DNA of 64,000 nt. Source: Flammeovirgaceae bacterium UBA2786 (GTDB lineage Bacteria; Bacteroidota; Bacteroidia; Cytophagales; Cyclobacteriaceae). Below the pieces are notes generated by a model. That model was not told the origin of the DNA. It saw only the letters and a list, made by a program, of their open reading frames with translations, and made no database searches. This document shows, one piece after another, positions 32,075-41,951 of the stretch; the first letter of the stretch is position 1, and each line of letters begins with the position of its first letter. The position numbers and the translations under genes were made by a program. The stretch spans positions 109,886-173,885 of the forward strand of contig DEIA01000032.1 of NCBI GenBank assembly GCA_002352225.1, in the 5' to 3' direction.

Positions 32075-34885
32075 ATGCATATGAAAATTTTTTGGTTGGC
32101 TTTTGGGTTTTTTATCTCTATACAAACCACTCAGGCGCAACTTTGGACTGAAAATTTTGAATCTTATGCTGATGGAGTAACATCAGGAGTGGCCGGTGGA
32201 ACTGAAGGCGGAAACTGGAGTTCGACTGTATCCGGTGGAACATATTCTAAAGGATCTACCTTTGGAAACCGGTTTTATTCTTATCAAACTACAGGCGAAG
32301 GCGTTTGGTCTACCAGCCCAATTAATATTTCAGGAACGGGTCGTGCTATTGTTGAAATGAATGTTTTTGGAGTTTTAGTTGGGGCAGGAGATTACATTCG
32401 TTGCTATTACCGGGTTGATGGGGGGCCGGAAATTCTTTTTTTTGAGCAAAATGGAGGAGTGCTAAACTTTTCTCTTCCTGGATCCGCAATTATTACAGGC
32501 AGTTCCATGCAATTGGTTGTACGGTCGGCTGTTGGTGGATTCTTTTCAACCTTTTCATTCGATGATATTGTTGTTTCGGCCATAAGAACCCTTTACTCCA
32601 GAAAGAGTGGAAATTGGAATGATATAACCCCAGGCAATAGCACATGGTCTGCCGTAGGACTGGGTGGAGGTTCCTGCAATTGCTCGCCTCTTACCACCGA
32701 TTATCTGATTATAGGAAATTCAAATACGGTAAATATCAACGTTGCAGCCACGGCTGGGGGAATTGAAGTGCGAAATACCGGAACCTTGCAATGGACAGCT
32801 CCCTCTATAGACCTTAATATTGATCGGGGAATTTTGCAAGTAGATGCGGGTGGAGCAATAAACAGAAATGGCCAAACCGGGGTTCAGATTGATTTTGACC
32901 GTGGTGTAATAACTTCTCTTATTGTAAATGGTACAATAACTACCGAAGATATTGAACTTACCGTAGCCGATATTACATTAAATATTTCGGGATCAGGCTC
33001 TATTGCCACAACCGGAGACTTTCGACTGCTAGAAGATGATATTACAGTTAATAATAATTTAAACGGGCCCTTCATCATTGGTGACGATCTGATTTATGAT
33101 CAGCCTAGTTCCGGAGGATTTGACAATTTATTTGCTGATAATGCCCGTTTCATAAATAACCGTACATTAACAATAACATCGGATATTTTTGTAGGGAACG
33201 ATACCGATGATGATAATGGGTTTACAAATTCGGCAGGGGCAGTTTTAAATGTGGTTAATCTTAATTTTAATGATGGAGATTTTGATTTCTTTAATTCCGG
33301 TACCATTAATCAATCGGGTAATTTTTCAGGAATTTCTACAGGAGATACAAATGTAGATAACCTGGCTGGTGGGGTGTGGAACTGGACACTAACACCGAAT
33401 ACCACCTTTGATGCCAACATTGCCACGGTAATGAATCTTACGGCTGTATCCAACACCTTCAACTATTCGGCAGCTGGGGCCCAGCGCATTATTCCTACAT
33501 CCTATAATAACATTACCTTGTCTAACTCAGGTGCAAAGGATGCCAACAATGCCAGCTTCTCTGTTTCCGGCAACTGGCTGGTTTCCGGTACTGCAACTTT
33601 TACGGAAGGAACAGGAACAGTAACATTAAATGGAACTACAGCGCAAACAATAACTAATCCGGCAGGAGAAACATTCAATAACCTTGTTGTTAATAATTCC
33701 TTTGCCACATCACCACAGGTTACTTTAGCTAATAACATTACAGTTTCTACTGTTCTTACCATGACTGATGGTAACATAAACTTAAACGGCAATACGCTTG
33801 CCTTAACTGCTGCTACCGGGGCACTCTCTAAATCGCTAAGTTCAACCAGCGGTTGGGCCTATGGAGGTTCTTTCCGGAGAGCATTTCCAACAACGGCAAT
33901 TGCAATAGGAACTGTGGACGGATACTATCCCTTAGGATCAGCAACAGATTACAGACCTTTTTTTGTTGGAAAAAATGGTGTAGCAAGCAGTAATGGAACA
34001 ATTACGGTTTCGCATACCAACTCTACCAGTACAAGCATTGTTAATATTAATGATGGGGGAGGTAATTTTATAGTAAGAAGACATGACTCTTTCTGGACAC
34101 CGGTTACTTCCGGAATGTCTGCCGGTACATGGAGTGTACGAGCCGGGGGTACAAATTTTGGTGTGATTGCCTCGAATGCTCATTTAAGGATGCCAACTTC
34201 GGCCGGTGTAGTTGGAACGCATGGTGCGGGATCTGGTGGACCTACAGAGTGGTATGTCAACCGAACCGGTTTGTCCGTGGCTAATCTGAGTAATAATTTC
34301 CATGTGGGCTCTACTAATGCAACCAACTCTCCACTTCCTATTCAATTACTTTCATTTGATGCCCTGCCAGAAAAAGAAAGCGTGAAATTAAATTGGAGTA
34401 CAGCATCGGAACTGAATAATGATTTTTTCACCATAGAGAAATCCAGAGATGGCGAGTCTTTTGATGAGGTTTCGCAAGTGGCCGGTCAGGGTACCACAAA
34501 TGCACAATCAAAATATGTTTCTTATGACGATGAACCATGGATTGGTAAAACGTACTATCGTTTAAAACAAACCGATTACGATGGTACTTATACCTATAGC
34601 AATCTGGTATTAGTTGTATTTGATGAATCTCCGGGTCTGCAGGTTTTCCCTAATCCAGCCACAGACAAGTATTTTAAAATATTGATAAAAGGCTTAACAC
34701 CAAATCAACAAGTTGAAGTTAGTCTTACGGACAGTCGGGGAGTATTGGTGTATGGTTATTCAGAAACCAGCAATGAGGGTGGAAAGGTTGAGATTACTGT
34801 GGACATGACTGAGAAACCGGCAGGTATGTATTTGATCCGGGTAGTGGGTAGTATCTTACCCGCATCTAAAGTGATTGTTAATTGA
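32075..34885 (+). CDS. Large exported protein with T9SS type A sorting domain
   Basis: A 936-residue secreted protein. The frame is open from 31895, but that upstream part contains the perfect palindrome and lacks a signal. The ATG at 32075 (or 32081) begins the signal peptide KIFWLAFGFFISIQTTQAQ. A concanavalin-like jelly-roll region (LWTENFESYADG) comes first. Then come low-complexity beta-helix-like repeats rich in N, T, G and I (about 250-650). The C-terminal Por-secretion domain follows (VFPNPATDKYF ... DMTEKPAGMYLIRV). It is probably displayed on the surface or released. No enzymatic domain was recognised. Confidence 0.88.
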   Translation: MHMKIFWLAFGFFISIQTTQAQLWTENFESYADGVTSGVAGGTEGGNWSSTVSGGTYSKGSTFGNRFYSYQTTGEGVWSTSPINISGTGRAIVEMNVFGVLVGAGDYIRCYYRVDGGPEILFFEQNGGVLNFSLPGSAIITGSSMQLVVRSAVGGFFSTFSFDDIVVSAIRTLYSRKSGNWNDITPGNSTWSAVGLGGGSCNCSPLTTDYLIIGNSNTVNINVAATAGGIEVRNTGTLQWTAPSIDLNIDRGILQVDAGGAINRNGQTGVQIDFDRGVITSLIVNGTITTEDIELTVADITLNISGSGSIATTGDFRLLEDDITVNNNLNGPFIIGDDLIYDQPSSGGFDNLFADNARFINNRTLTITSDIFVGNDTDDDNGFTNSAGAVLNVVNLNFNDGDFDFFNSGTINQSGNFSGISTGDTNVDNLAGGVWNWTLTPNTTFDANIATVMNLTAVSNTFNYSAAGAQRIIPTSYNNITLSNSGAKDANNASFSVSGNWLVSGTATFTEGTGTVTLNGTTAQTITNPAGETFNNLVVNNSFATSPQVTLANNITVSTVLTMTDGNINLNGNTLALTAATGALSKSLSSTSGWAYGGSFRRAFPTTAIAIGTVDGYYPLGSATDYRPFFVGKNGVASSNGTITVSHTNSTSTSIVNINDGGGNFIVRRHDSFWTPVTSGMSAGTWSVRAGGTNFGVIASNAHLRMPTSAGVVGTHGAGSGGPTEWYVNRTGLSVANLSNNFHVGSTNATNSPLPIQLLSFDALPEKESVKLNWSTASELNNDFFTIEKSRDGESFDEVSQVAGQGTTNAQSKYVSYDDEPWIGKTYYRLKQTDYDGTYTYSNLVLVVFDESPGLQVFPNPATDKYFKILIKGLTPNQQVEVSLTDSRGVLVYGYSETSNEGGKVEITVDMTEKPAGMYLIRVVGSILPASKVIVN

Positions 34886-34904
34886 TTAATTCTTCTTTAT
34901 GTAA

Positions 34905-34952
34905 GAAGCAGCGGTACTCCTGCAATCGGTACCGCTGCTTTCAATAATTTTG
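34905..34952 (+). terminator. Terminator after the type A T9SS cargo gene
   Basis: AAGCAGCGGTAC at 34906-34917 pairs with GTACCGCTGCTT at 34929-34940, a 12-bp stem around 11 bases, followed by TTCAATAATTTT. It sits 20 bases after the stop, between two convergent genes, and may work both ways. Confidence 0.7.
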
Positions 34953-34958
34953 GCCTGA

Positions 34959-35453
34959 CTAATTATCACTCGCTTCCACTTCCTCTTCTTCCTCTTCTTC
35001 GGCTATTTTATCCATTGTTTCTTCTGCCCATGCTACTATGCTGGCCCGTTGCGTTTCATCAAGTTTGGCGGACGGATGCATGAGGGTATAAATTTTCATT
35101 GGCATCCGGCCCTCTCCAACTTCAGATGAAATATCGTCCAGCTTTCCTAGCATTTTGGTTGTGTCATAATCCAGCCAGGTAGAGAAATTTAATTCTTCAC
35201 GCCCTTCGCTCACATCCTTCTTCATCAGCCAGGAAGTAGGCGCCACGTACGAATACCACGGGTAATTGGTTTCGTTGCTGTGACAACTATAGCACGAAGT
35301 TTTAAGAAGATCGGCTATCTCTTTACTAACAAGACCAGATGTACTTATATCACCGGTATTTTGCTGTGTTGTAGGAGGCAATTCATTTGGGATAAATTGA
35401 ATGACCACAAACACCAGACCGATGCCACCAAGAATGTATTGCCATCGTTTCAT
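34959..35453 (-). CDS. Membrane-anchored mono-haem c-type protein (haem-binding domain)
   Basis: A 164-residue protein. An uncleaved N-terminal helix (YILGGIGLVFVVIQFIP) anchors a domain with one CYSCH haem c site (Cys54, Cys57, His58), followed by NYPWYSYVAPTSWL and GRMPMKIYTLMHP. This is the haem_bd layout common in Bacteroidota. The tail is a run of glutamates (residues 151-159). Electron transfer is likely; partners are unknown. It follows the second haem gene by 9 bases in the same direction. Confidence 0.85.
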   Translation of the reverse strand: MKRWQYILGGIGLVFVVIQFIPNELPPTTQQNTGDISTSGLVSKEIADLLKTSCYSCHSNETNYPWYSYVAPTSWLMKKDVSEGREELNFSTWLDYDTTKMLGKLDDISSEVGEGRMPMKIYTLMHPSAKLDETQRASIVAWAEETMDKIAEEEEEEEVEASDN

Positions 35454-35462
35454 CGCTGCTTA

Positions 35463-35852
35463 CTATTTCTTTTTTCCAGAACTCCACTGTGCCAGCGTAG
35501 CCAATTCTGCTTCGGTTAGTGCACCCTCAGGTTTGTTTTCGAGGAATTTTTTAGGAGGCATTTCACCTTTCTCCAACACTTCAGCAATTTCGCCCATAGC
35601 CGCTTTGCGTTTGGATTTTTTCATGCCATCAAGTGCATCCCAATCGAGTTTGGCTTTACCCTTCTCATTTTTAGAGTTTGCATTGTGGCAGCCATAGCAT
35701 TTTTTGTCAACTACAGCTTTCACATCATCGGGCAATGCTGCTTCTGTGGATAAAATGAGATTGGGTTCTGGTTCTTGTTCTTGTTTAGAAATACCCTGAA
35801 AGAACAAAGACCCCGTTAGGGTTAATACTGCAAGGAATAGTAATTTTTTCAT
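35463..35852 (-). CDS. Small exported mono-haem c-type protein
   Basis: A 129-residue protein. The ATG at 35852 (MKKLLFLAVLTLTGS) is chosen over an upstream one at 35927 because it starts the signal peptide. One haem c site CYGCH occupies Cys52, Cys55 and His56, with MPPKKFLENKPEG further on as a possible axial-methionine region. The C-terminal SSGKKK is basic. It forms a two-gene unit with the membrane-anchored haem protein, a plausible electron-transfer pair. Confidence 0.85.
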   Translation of the reverse strand: MKKLLFLAVLTLTGSLFFQGISKQEQEPEPNLILSTEAALPDDVKAVVDKKCYGCHNANSKNEKGKAKLDWDALDGMKKSKRKAAMGEIAEVLEKGEMPPKKFLENKPEGALTEAELATLAQWSSGKKK

Positions 35853-36027
35853 AATGGTATTTAAGTTAGTGAAGGGAATTTCCGCAAGTTTTTGCAATTC
35901 ATCAACTTCATTTGACAAAAAGTGCAAAGTATTAGACGAATGGGTGGTTTACTTCGGTACTTTATGCCACCAAGAGACTGTTAAATCCATTTGAACCTAA
36001 CCGTCCTCCACGCATTTTGGATGAGTC

Positions 36028-36267
36028 TCATCCTCCGCTTACAGGAGGAATCAATGCCACCTCGTCTTTTTCAGTAAGAAGGTATTCATCTGCCGCATAT
36101 TCCAGGTTAATGGCAATAAAAAGCGAATTAAGTTTTTTAAGATCAGGATAAGTTGCATGGAGTTGATTCCTCAGGTCGCCCACCGAACTTCCGTTCAACA
36201 CAAATTCAACTTCACGATTGCCCAGAATATCGCGTGTAATGCCAAAAGTTTTTAATCTCAGAATCAT
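36028..36267 (-). CDS. moaD: Molybdopterin synthase sulfur-carrier subunit MoaD
   Basis: A 79-residue ubiquitin-fold protein ending in PPVSGG; the C-terminal glycine is thiocarboxylated and donates sulfur to MoaE. The start LRLKTFGITRDILGN is typical. It is divergent from moaA. TATATTTG lies exactly 4 bases before its ATG, predicting a leaderless transcript. Confidence 0.93.
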   Translation of the reverse strand: MILRLKTFGITRDILGNREVEFVLNGSSVGDLRNQLHATYPDLKKLNSLFIAINLEYAADEYLLTEKDEVALIPPVSGG

Positions 36268-36271
36268 TTAA

Positions 36272-36279
36272 CAAATATA
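36272..36279 (-). promoter_or_regulatory. Leaderless-type -7 element of moaD
   Basis: The minus strand reads TATATTTG, a perfect TAnnTTTG, then TTAA, then ATG. If transcription begins 3-4 bases after the element, the message starts at the ATG. No TTG is found at a -33 spacing. Confidence 0.5.
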
Positions 36280-36335
36280 CACTACAGAATCATGCGAATA
36301 TTCCTTTCTGCATTCTAACTTACGGTTGTTTTACC

Positions 36336-37334
36336 ATGAGTGCATCCAGTCTATACGATAATCACGGTCGCCCGATCAACTACCTGCGTCTGGCAGTTAC
36401 GGATCGGTGTAACCTAAGGTGCTTCTATTGCATGCCCGAAGAAGGTATTCATTACCTGCCGAAGAAAGAGCTGCTTACGTTTGAGGAAATAGCGCGATTA
36501 GTAGAAATTATGGCTTCCCTTGGAATTTCGAAAGTCCGATTAACCGGAGGCGAGCCGTTTGTTCGTTCAGATTTGATGCAGTTGATCCGAAAGATTATTT
36601 ATATTAAAGGAGTAGAAAGCCTTCACCTTACCACCAATGGAGTCCTTACCGCGCCTCACATTACCGAGTTGAAGGCATTAGGAATTGCCTCAATCAACTT
36701 AAGTTTGGATACTTTGAATCCCGAACGATTCAAAACAATTACTCGCAGAGATGAATTTCACGCAACCTGGCAAACCTTGCAACAATTGATAGCAAGCGAA
36801 ATTCCGGTTAAGATTAATACCGTTGTGATGGAGGGAAAAAATATTGACGATATTATTCCTATGATTGAACTTACCCACAGCCATAATATATCTGTTCGGT
36901 TTATAGAAGAAATGCCATTTAACGGAGAAGGAAATCATTACCCAAAGCTTACCTGGACGTACAATAAAATACTGGATTGGATTAAAAGGTATTACCCGGA
37001 GTTGAAGAAAATCACGGATGAACCTAATTCAACTTCCTATACGTATCAGGTGCCCGGGTATAAGGGCAACGTTGGAGTGATAGCTGCCTTTAGCCGTACC
37101 TTTTGCGGAACCTGTAACCGTATTCGGGTAACTGCACAAGGTACGCTTAAAACCTGTTTGTACGATGATGGCGTGTTAAACATTAAAGAACTAATGCGAA
37201 GCGGAGCCACTAATGATGAGGTGAAAGAAAAATTACTTCAGGCATTTGCAGACCGTCCGCGCAATGGATTTGAAGCAGAGGCGCATCGTAAAAACAAATC
37301 AATAACGGAGTCTATGTCTACTATTGGGGGTTAA
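36336..37334 (+). CDS. moaA: GTP 3',8-cyclase MoaA
   Basis: A 332-residue radical-SAM enzyme starting molybdopterin synthesis from GTP. The N-terminal cluster uses Cys25, Cys29 and Cys32 (RCNLRCFYC). The SAM-binding glutamate lies in RLTGGEPF. The second cluster uses CGTCNRIRVTAQGTLKTC. The C-terminal GG (STIGG) that reaches the active site is present. The length is normal. The TauE/SafE gene follows 25 bases later on the same strand. Confidence 0.97.
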   Translation: MSASSLYDNHGRPINYLRLAVTDRCNLRCFYCMPEEGIHYLPKKELLTFEEIARLVEIMASLGISKVRLTGGEPFVRSDLMQLIRKIIYIKGVESLHLTTNGVLTAPHITELKALGIASINLSLDTLNPERFKTITRRDEFHATWQTLQQLIASEIPVKINTVVMEGKNIDDIIPMIELTHSHNISVRFIEEMPFNGEGNHYPKLTWTYNKILDWIKRYYPELKKITDEPNSTSYTYQVPGYKGNVGVIAAFSRTFCGTCNRIRVTAQGTLKTCLYDDGVLNIKELMRSGATNDEVKEKLLQAFADRPRNGFEAEAHRKNKSITESMSTIGG

Positions 37335-37359
37335 TGAAGATTAAACTATTGTAACAAAA

Positions 37360-38100
37360 ATGGAGTCTTATATTTTAGTCAGTGCTTTTTTTATTATTGC
37401 TCTTATTTATTCATCGGTAGGGTTTGGTGGAGGTTCCAGTTACCTGGCTTTATTGGCTCAGCCTTTTTTTGCTTTACTGCCCGAAACAATAAAACCTATT
37501 GCGCTGCTTTGCAACATTGTGGTGGTTACCGGAGGAGTTATTATTTTTTACCGGAAGGGTGAATTGAAATGGAAAGAAATCTGGCCATTTTTAGTGCTGA
37601 GTGTTCCGGCTGCTTTTATTGGTGGTTACTGGAGGTTGAAAGAAAGTACTTTTTTTATTTTATTAGGTATTACTCTTTTGCTGGCAGCAATTTTTCTTTG
37701 GATAAAACCAAAACAAAATGTTTCTAAAGAGTTGTCTCTTACCACACTGGCAGGGCTGGGGGGTGGTATCGGTTTGCTTTCGGGATTAGTAAGTATTGGA
37801 GGTGGTATTTTCTTATCACCAATTCTTCATTTAATAAATTGGTCAACAGCGAAAAAAATTTCGGCTTTAGCCAGTGCGTTTATCCTGGTTAACTCAATCA
37901 GCGGGTTGGTCGGGTACTTTTCAGCGGGTGGGCGCGCAGTTAATTGGGGGTTTGCAGGGCCGCTACTTCTTGCTGTTTTTGTTGGTGGGCAGATTGGCTC
38001 ACGTTTAGGTTCGCAGGTTTTTAATGCAATTTATATTCGCAGAATAACCGCTATTGTAATTTTAGTTGCTGCCGTAAATATATTAAGAGATCATTTATAA
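37360..38100 (+). CDS. TauE/SafE-family anion permease
   Basis: A 246-residue membrane protein with about eight hydrophobic segments. The two family half-repeats show VGFGGGSSYLALLA and ISIGGGIFLSPIL (written VSIGGGIFLSPIL here). The family exports sulfite, sulfoacetate or related sulfur anions. Its position between moaA and a DsrE-like gene favours a sulfur compound (inference). A TGTAAC half-site lies just upstream of the ATG (37348-37354), but the palindrome is incomplete. Confidence 0.9.
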   Translation: MESYILVSAFFIIALIYSSVGFGGGSSYLALLAQPFFALLPETIKPIALLCNIVVVTGGVIIFYRKGELKWKEIWPFLVLSVPAAFIGGYWRLKESTFFILLGITLLLAAIFLWIKPKQNVSKELSLTTLAGLGGGIGLLSGLVSIGGGIFLSPILHLINWSTAKKISALASAFILVNSISGLVGYFSAGGRAVNWGFAGPLLLAVFVGGQIGSRLGSQVFNAIYIRRITAIVILVAAVNILRDHL

Positions 38101-38111
38101 AAATTTTCCAT

Positions 38112-38642
38112 ATGAAACGACTGCTTTTCTTTTGCCTGACGTTGTTAACTATTTCCGCGTTTTCTCAAACCCGGGTTAACCCGATAATCAAAAGTCAGGG
38201 TGGAGTTTTTCCCGTTCCTTATGCCGATGAAAAGCCGGATCCAAATCTGGAGTACAACATTGTTATTGAAATAGAACGCCCAAGCGATAAACCGGATACA
38301 CTAAGCTGGGCGCTTAACAATGTGGCCCGGTTACTTAACCTGCATGCTTCGGGTGGAGTGCCAAAAGAAAAACTTCATGTGATACTGGCCATTCATGGCG
38401 GGGCTGCTTACACCGTAATGAATAACGAAGCACATCGAACAAAGTATGGTGTAGATAACCCTAACCTTAAACTCTATCAGGAACTGAGTGATGCCGGGGT
38501 AAAAATTTATGTTTGCGGTCAATCGCTTATTGCCCGAAATATTGACCGGACTAAGATGGTGCCTCAAATGAAAGTTGCTACTTCTATGCTTACCGTATTA
38601 ACTACCTACCAACTAAAAGGATATGCGGTTTTAAGATTTTAA
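38112..38642 (+). CDS. Exported DsrE/DsrF-like protein
   Basis: A 176-residue protein with a signal peptide (MKRLLFFCLTLLTISAFSQ) and a DsrE-fold domain: NNVARLLNLHASGG, HVILAIHGGAAYTVMN and VKIYVCGQSLIARN. The cysteine in YVCGQS is the position usually carrying sulfur in this family. It is likely periplasmic. It probably forms an operon with the TauE/SafE permease 11 bases upstream, so a role in sulfur handling is a reasonable inference. Confidence 0.85.
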   Translation: MKRLLFFCLTLLTISAFSQTRVNPIIKSQGGVFPVPYADEKPDPNLEYNIVIEIERPSDKPDTLSWALNNVARLLNLHASGGVPKEKLHVILAIHGGAAYTVMNNEAHRTKYGVDNPNLKLYQELSDAGVKIYVCGQSLIARNIDRTKMVPQMKVATSMLTVLTTYQLKGYAVLRF

Positions 38643-38700
38643 ATTATTAGTGTCCGGTTAAAATTACCTTAACGCATCGCCCTGTATGAGCGATATATTG

Positions 38701-38728
38701 TTAGCACCGGGTGCCAGCGCGGTGCTAA
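38701..38728. terminator. Terminator-like hairpin between convergent genes
   Basis: TTAGCACCG at 38701-38709 pairs with CGGTGCTAA at 38720-38728 over a 10-base loop. It lies between the DsrE gene (+) and the lipoprotein gene (-). There is no strong T-run on either side, so it may depend on other factors. Confidence 0.4.
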
Positions 38729-38755
38729 TAAATAATAAGTAAAGTTGTATCAACG

Positions 38756-39181
38756 TTAACTGGTATGATCATAAACGATCACCCACTTGTTATTTATCTT
38801 TTTGAAAATAAGTGTAAACGGTCCGCTGGGCTGGTCGCTCTCGCGAAACAAAGTGTACTTGCCGGTTAGTAAATAGGTGTCGGGTGCATGCGGAACAATC
38901 TGCCAGATTTCAAATTGTAGCCGGCCCATCAACTCGCGTGTTGAATAATTCTTTTTATAATTATCCAATGTTTGCTGCCACCCATACCGAATAGAGGACC
39001 CGATAAACTGTAACGAATCAGATTTCCAGTAGCCTTCCATAAACAGATCGAGATTCCCTTCATTCCAGGCAGCTTGTTGGGTGGTTAATACTTCGCGGAT
39101 TTTTGCTTCGTCTTCTGCTTTCGGTGTTTTTGGTGGAGCGCATGCCAAAGCAACAAATAGAGCAGGTAAAATATATTTCAT
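38756..39181 (-). CDS. SnoaL/DUF4440-like lipoprotein
   Basis: A 141-residue protein. The short signal MKYILPALFVALAC ends in a lipobox cysteine at residue 14, so it should be lipid-anchored. The rest is an NTF2-like cone: EVLTTQQAAWNEGNLDLFMEGYW ... FTLIFKKINNKWVIVYDHTS. No catalytic residues can be named and the function is unknown. Confidence 0.78.
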   Translation of the reverse strand: MKYILPALFVALACAPPKTPKAEDEAKIREVLTTQQAAWNEGNLDLFMEGYWKSDSLQFIGSSIRYGWQQTLDNYKKNYSTRELMGRLQFEIWQIVPHAPDTYLLTGKYTLFRESDQPSGPFTLIFKKINNKWVIVYDHTS

Positions 39182-39345
39182 AACGGGTTAATAAAATGTT
39201 AGTTGTTCAAGGGTAAAAGTTTTCCCTATTAGGTAAGCGCATAGAAATAAGTACGGGTGAAGATACAAAGTCAGGCTGTAATTACAGAGAGTTGGTTGTC
39301 AACCTAGGTAATCCTTCCTATTTTGCGCGACTTATCGCAATTAAA

Positions 39346-41790
39346 ATGAAAAGTATCCGATTTTCTGAACATGTTCTTCCGCACGCCATAGCTGTGTTGA
39401 TATTTCTGGCCGTAACGATTCTTTTCTTTCGGCCGGTTTTTTTCGAAAACAAGTCTATTCAACAAGGGGATATTCAACAATGGAGCGGATCATCGAAAGA
39501 ATTACGCGACTACCGCGCCAAAACCGGAGAAGAGGGTTTGTGGGCAGGTACTATGTTTTCGGGTATGCCGGCTTACTTAGTGAATATTAACTGGAGCGAT
39601 GGAGTAGTGGTAGGAATAAAAAATGTGCTTTCGTTTTTTCTGCCACACCCGGTTAGGCATATTTTCCTGGCATTTATTTGTTATTACATTATGCTGCTTT
39701 CGTTTCGGGTGCGACCGTGGCTGGCAATTGCCGGGGCATTAGCATTTGGTTTATCTAGCTACGTAATCATTGGACTGTCGGCCGGGCATAACGCACGCAT
39801 TGGCGCCATTGCTTATATGCCGCTTATACTGGCAGGTATACATCTGGCATTTTCGGGTAAACGTATTTTGGGTTTTGGCGTAACGGCTGCTGGTATGGCG
39901 TTACACCTGCGCGAAAACCATTTACAGATAACATATTACCTCATATTAATAGTTGCCGGATATGGCCTGATGCAATTGATACTTTCCGCACGTGCAAAGC
40001 AGATCGGAGAATTTTTTAAAACATTACTGATACTTGTTCCGGCAGTAGTAATTGCAGCAGGTACTTTTTTTGGTCAATTCTGGGCTATTAGTGAATACAC
40101 CCAATACTCCATTCGTGGTCCGTCTGAAATTGCCAGCAAGACAACAGCCGATGCTTCAGGTTTATCTAAAGAATATGCATTCCAGTACAAGTATGGTATT
40201 TGGGAACCTATGACTTTGTTTCTGCCCAATTTTTATGGTGGCAGCAGCCGCCAGCTTTTTGTGCAAGATCAGAACAGTGCTTCGTATAAAGCTTTGGTGC
40301 AGTCGGCCGACAATGAAACAGCTAACCAGTTAGCAAACTACACATCAGCTTATTGGGGGCCTCAGGGTTTTACAATCGGGCCCTACTATGCCGGGGTGTT
40401 GGTGTGTTTTTTATTCATTGTAGGGATTGTATTTGCCGAAAGGAAATATGTATGGTGGTTGGCATCCTTAAGCGTATTAAGTGTTATGCTAAGCTGGGGC
40501 GATAGTTTTTCTTCGTTCAACTATTTTATGTTCGATTACTTTCCGGGCTACAATAAATTTCGCTCTGTAAATTTTGCGTTAGTAATTATTCTGTTCGCTA
40601 TGCCCTTATTGGGATTAATCGGGTTGGAAAAACTTTTAACCTTAGGTTGGAACAAAGCAACTCAGAAAAAACTAATCTGGCCGGTAGGAATTACGCTTGG
40701 CCTTATCCTCATATTTATTATGATTGGAAATTTTGGCTCCTACCTAAAACCGGAAGAACTCCAATTACCGGATTGGTTTAAAGTAGCCCTAAAGAAGGAT
40801 CGCATTGCTTTATTGCGGGCCGATGCCTGGCGCGCTTTGTGGCTGGTGCTACTATTTTCGGTTGGGATTTTTGCCTTATTGAAAAATTTCATCAAGCCAG
40901 TTATTGTTTACATGGTATTGATTGCTTTGATCTGGGCCGATCTTGCCTTAGTTAACAGTCGCTATTTCAGCAAAGACAACTACGTGCGTAAACGCGATAA
41001 CTCAGTACTAATAGCCACAGCTGCCGATGAAGCAATCTTGCAGGATAAAGACTACTATCGTGTTTATAATTTACAAGGTGCAATGGCTGAGGCGCGCACT
41101 TCTTATTTTCATCATTCGTTGGGCGGCTACCACGGTGCAAAGATGAGGCGCTACCAGGATTTGTATGATTCTGCAATCAGCAAAACCACTGAAAAACTCT
41201 TTCAGGATTTTCAGGTGGGTAAACCACAGTTTGAGAAATACCATGTGTTAAACATGCTAAACGCCAAGTATCTGGTTTACGGGCCCGATCGCGAAAATGT
41301 GATTCTCAACCCGGCTGCCAACGGCCCTGCCTGGTTTGTGAAAGAAGTGCTGATGGCTAATACGCCAGCAGAAGAACTCAGGTTCACCAGCCTGGCAAAT
41401 ACAAAAGAAGTAGCCGTATTAAATTCAAAACTCAGATTGGATTACGGACAATCGTCTATCGATACAATTGCTACAATTAGATTGATTGAGCAGACACCCC
41501 CCTATATGAAATACGAATCGCAAGCAGCAGCCGATGGATTGGTTGTTTTTTCTGAGGTTTATTATCCAAAAGGATGGAAGGCATTTGTGGATGGTAAAGA
41601 AGTACCTATTCTCCGGGCCAACTATGTATTGCGCGCGCTGGAAGTTCCGGCAGGCAAACATACCATTGAGTTTAAGTTTGAGCCTAAGCCATTTACCATC
41701 GGTAATAAAGTAACTATGGCGTCTGGCTGGGTACTCTTACTGGCTGTACTGGGTTCTATCGGGTGGAGTTTGAAGAAGGAAGAGGCATAG
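39346..41790 (+). CDS. YfhO-family multi-pass membrane protein
   Basis: An 814-residue protein. The ATG at 39346 (MKSIRFSEHVLPHAIAV) is preferred over 39292. Roughly a dozen hydrophobic helices run from 15 to 550, with a large soluble loop (IQQGDIQQWSGSSKELRDY) after the first. A C-terminal beta-sandwich follows (YPKGWKAFVDGKEVPILRANYVLRA is its hallmark) and the protein ends with a final helix. In Firmicutes, YfhO-like proteins glycosylate teichoic acids using lipid-linked sugar. Here a role in transferring sugars to an envelope polymer is inferred. Confidence 0.85.
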   Translation: MKSIRFSEHVLPHAIAVLIFLAVTILFFRPVFFENKSIQQGDIQQWSGSSKELRDYRAKTGEEGLWAGTMFSGMPAYLVNINWSDGVVVGIKNVLSFFLPHPVRHIFLAFICYYIMLLSFRVRPWLAIAGALAFGLSSYVIIGLSAGHNARIGAIAYMPLILAGIHLAFSGKRILGFGVTAAGMALHLRENHLQITYYLILIVAGYGLMQLILSARAKQIGEFFKTLLILVPAVVIAAGTFFGQFWAISEYTQYSIRGPSEIASKTTADASGLSKEYAFQYKYGIWEPMTLFLPNFYGGSSRQLFVQDQNSASYKALVQSADNETANQLANYTSAYWGPQGFTIGPYYAGVLVCFLFIVGIVFAERKYVWWLASLSVLSVMLSWGDSFSSFNYFMFDYFPGYNKFRSVNFALVIILFAMPLLGLIGLEKLLTLGWNKATQKKLIWPVGITLGLILIFIMIGNFGSYLKPEELQLPDWFKVALKKDRIALLRADAWRALWLVLLFSVGIFALLKNFIKPVIVYMVLIALIWADLALVNSRYFSKDNYVRKRDNSVLIATAADEAILQDKDYYRVYNLQGAMAEARTSYFHHSLGGYHGAKMRRYQDLYDSAISKTTEKLFQDFQVGKPQFEKYHVLNMLNAKYLVYGPDRENVILNPAANGPAWFVKEVLMANTPAEELRFTSLANTKEVAVLNSKLRLDYGQSSIDTIATIRLIEQTPPYMKYESQAAADGLVVFSEVYYPKGWKAFVDGKEVPILRANYVLRALEVPAGKHTIEFKFEPKPFTIGNKVTMASGWVLLLAVLGSIGWSLKKEEA

Positions 41791-41951
41791 TCTGTTTGCT
41801 ATAAACGATTAGCCGTTTGAAAAATAATTTGAATGGCCTGGTTTCAGGGTGTTGTTACTTTCAAAAAAGAACCTGACTTTTAGTTCAGGAAAACGTTCAG
41901 AAATGCGGATTTCGGTATTGATTCATTTACCCCTAACCTGTACCTCAACTC

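Noticed and set aside
37348..37360. TGTAAC half-site before the TauE/SafE gene
   Set aside because: The second arm of the palindrome is missing, so an operator cannot be claimed.
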